Source: an uncultured SAR324 cluster bacterium (lineage in GTDB: Bacteria > SAR324 > NAC60-12). From it: DNA of 25,188 bases. How positions within the stretch are numbered: the stretch's first letter is position 1; each line of letters starts with the position of its first letter. The notes beneath the pieces are model-generated. The model did no database searches. It saw only the letters and a list, made by a program, of their open reading frames with translations, and was not told where the DNA came from. This document shows positions 23,579-25,188 of the stretch, piece by piece. Both the position numbers and the translations under genes were made by a program. The stretch is from contig CACGSI010000016.1 in the NCBI GenBank assembly GCA_902575715.1, forward strand, positions 1 to 25,188, written 5' to 3'.

Positions 23579-25147
23579 CTACTTTAATGGAAGTCTAATT
23601 GTGAAAGTACTACCTTTTCCGATTTTACTTTTCAGCGTTATAGATCCTCCTAGTAATTCTACTATGCTTTTGACAAGTGTGAGTCCCAGACCTGTACCTT
23701 TGTTAACTTCAGGCTGATTTGAAGATTTTACTTGATGGAAGATATTAAAAATTTTTTCCTGCTGTTCATCATTTATTCCACATCCACTGTCTTTTATAGA
23801 AACAATAAAATCATTTTCAATTTGTGAAACTTTTATTTCAATTTGACCTTTTGGTCCAGTGAATTTTATTGCATTTCCTATTAGATTTATCAAAATCTGT
23901 CTAACTTTAGCAGCGTCTGAATAGACTATTAACTGATCTTTAGTTTCTAAAAAAAGATCATATTTTATTGATTTTTCAAAAAAAAGTGGTTCTAACCACT
24001 CCATTACATCTTTAAGTAATATTTTTAGTTGGAACTCTTTTTTTTCAATTCCCATTTGTCCAGATTCTATTTTTGAAAGATCGAGAAGAGAATTGATCAA
24101 TTTCAAAAGATGTTTGCCGCTTTTTAGAATTCTGTTTAATCGGTCTTTTCTATAATCGGAAAGACTGTCTTCGTTTCCTGTTTTTATTAAAACTTCTGTG
24201 AAACCAATTATAGCATTTAGAGGAGTCCTCAATTCATGAGACATATTCGTAAGGTAAGTACCTTTTGCACGATTTGATTCATCTAATTGACGATTTGAAG
24301 TTTCAAGTAGTTCTGTCCTTTGTCTTATAGCTAACTCCATTTTCTTGAAGGATTCTGTTAATTTCTTTACTTCATCCTCGTTTGTCAAAAATTCATCTTT
24401 AAATTCGTTAGCAGATAATTTTGATCCAATTTTACTAATATTTTGCTCTACTATTACCTTATTGACTTCGCTTCTTAATTTTTTGAGGGGGGCACTAATT
24501 TTTTTTGCAAAAATTAAAGCTATTATTAAGAGCAATACCAAAACTATGGTGGCAATAAGCCAAATCCAAATTCCGAGCCTTGAAAAATCATTTTGTAATT
24601 CCGAGGATTTTTGTTTAGCATAATCAGTCTGCCAACGAACGAGAAATTCAATTTGCTTGATTATTTTTTGAACTAAAGGCCATTCATTTTTTGTCCATGC
24701 TTTAAGAAATTTTTCCGAAATCTCTACTTGATATACATTTAATGATTTTTGCTGAATGTTTTTAAGATCTAAAATCATTAGCCGAAGATCGTAAAAGGCT
24801 CTCCTCTCTACTTCTCTTTCGCTAGTCCAAACCCTAGATTTTTTATAAAGTTTACCAAGTTGACTAAAAGCAGGATTTATTTCTTTATCCCATGCAATAT
24901 TAACATCTTGAAGAAATTTTTTGTTACCACTTTTAAAATAAGATTGTTGTGCCCTTGTTGATTTTAGTATCCCATTATTCAACTGAAACAAATTTATTGA
25001 AAAATAAGGGATTTCAGAATATTTTTCTAAAGAAAGTTGTTGGTCTAGGGTAATAAAATATACCGCAAAAAAACCAATCAAAGTTATAGTAGCCCAAAAA
25101 GCAAAGAGTAGTAGGATTTTTTGATGTAAACTATTAAAAAATTTCAT
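23579..25147 (-). CDS. Membrane sensor histidine kinase
   Basis: A 522-aa kinase. The first membrane span is about 10-33, a mostly helical periplasmic domain of about 155 residues (35-190) resembles a four-helix bundle sensor, and the second span is about 192-214. A HAMP-like linker (215-285) and coiled coil lead to a HisKA domain with phospho-acceptor His304 (MSHELRTPLNAIIGF). The HATPase domain has the N-box NLIGNAIKF (421-429), G1 DSGCGI (453-458), F-box IFNIFHQV (466-473) and G2 GTGLGL (484-489). There is no receiver domain and no response-regulator gene in the window. It is convergent with tmoW. The stimulus is unknown; regulation of the TMAO genes is possible but not supported by sequence. 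Confidence 0.9.
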   Translation of the reverse strand: MKFFNSLHQKILLLFAFWATITLIGFFAVYFITLDQQLSLEKYSEIPYFSINLFQLNNGILKSTRAQQSYFKSGNKKFLQDVNIAWDKEINPAFSQLGKLYKKSRVWTSEREVERRAFYDLRLMILDLKNIQQKSLNVYQVEISEKFLKAWTKNEWPLVQKIIKQIEFLVRWQTDYAKQKSSELQNDFSRLGIWIWLIATIVLVLLLIIALIFAKKISAPLKKLRSEVNKVIVEQNISKIGSKLSANEFKDEFLTNEDEVKKLTESFKKMELAIRQRTELLETSNRQLDESNRAKGTYLTNMSHELRTPLNAIIGFTEVLIKTGNEDSLSDYRKDRLNRILKSGKHLLKLINSLLDLSKIESGQMGIEKKEFQLKILLKDVMEWLEPLFFEKSIKYDLFLETKDQLIVYSDAAKVRQILINLIGNAIKFTGPKGQIEIKVSQIENDFIVSIKDSGCGINDEQQEKIFNIFHQVKSSNQPEVNKGTGLGLTLVKSIVELLGGSITLKSKIGKGSTFTIRLPLK

Positions 25148-25188
25148 TTTTTTAAATTTTTATAATCCTTAGAAATAAATTACAAATT

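Overview
The window is AT-rich DNA from a Gram-negative bacterium. A LolA-like periplasmic carrier and an outer-membrane barrel protein sit at the left end. The metabolism is typical of marine heterotrophs: uptake and demethylation of trimethylamine N-oxide (TMAO) and assimilation of methylamine through N-methylglutamate. I cannot fix the taxon from the sequence. SAR324-like, alphaproteobacterial or another low-GC marine lineage are all possible. No rRNA, tRNA, CRISPR array, transposase or integrase was seen.

Left part (1-7071, all plus strand): the 3' part of a LolA-like gene, a DUF1302-like outer-membrane protein, a DAO-family FAD oxidoreductase paired with an unrecognised 196-aa protein, a MORN-repeat protein, a nitrilase-superfamily amidase, a small membrane-protein gene that appears frameshifted, and a small lysine-rich lipoprotein.

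Central part (7113-17975): this is the core of the window. A minus-strand operon reads tdm (TMAO demethylase, DUF1989 plus GcvT/folate domain), a glutamine-synthetase-like gene of unknown substrate, mgsA, mgsB and mgsC (N-methylglutamate synthase) and an unknown 125-aa gene. Divergent from tdm is gmaS (gamma-glutamylmethylamide synthetase), closed by a clear intrinsic terminator. Facing it on the minus strand is an Amt-family transporter followed by a 68-aa single-span membrane protein.

Right part (17976-25188): divergent from amt, behind a good sigma-70 promoter and a leader of about 130 nt, is an ABC importer of the TmoXVW/ProXVW class (binding protein, ATPase, double-length permease). The binding-protein gene is separated from the ATPase gene by an extraordinary all-G/C hairpin, a small MORN-repeat gene of higher GC, and an unknown one-TM protein. 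A convergent sensor histidine kinase ends the window.

Inferred pathway: TmoXVW imports TMAO. Tdm splits it to dimethylamine plus formaldehyde, and its folate domain can capture the formaldehyde. Dimethylamine is converted to methylamine by an enzyme not seen here. GmaS glutamylates methylamine, which may also enter through the Amt-family protein, and MgsABC makes N-methylglutamate. The usual next step (MgdABCD) and the usual dimethylamine monooxygenase (DmmABCD) are not in the window. The most interesting open points are the second GS-like ligase, which lacks both residues that handle ammonium in classical GS, the unknown 125-aa operon member, and the orphan DAO oxidoreductase that could replace MgdA.
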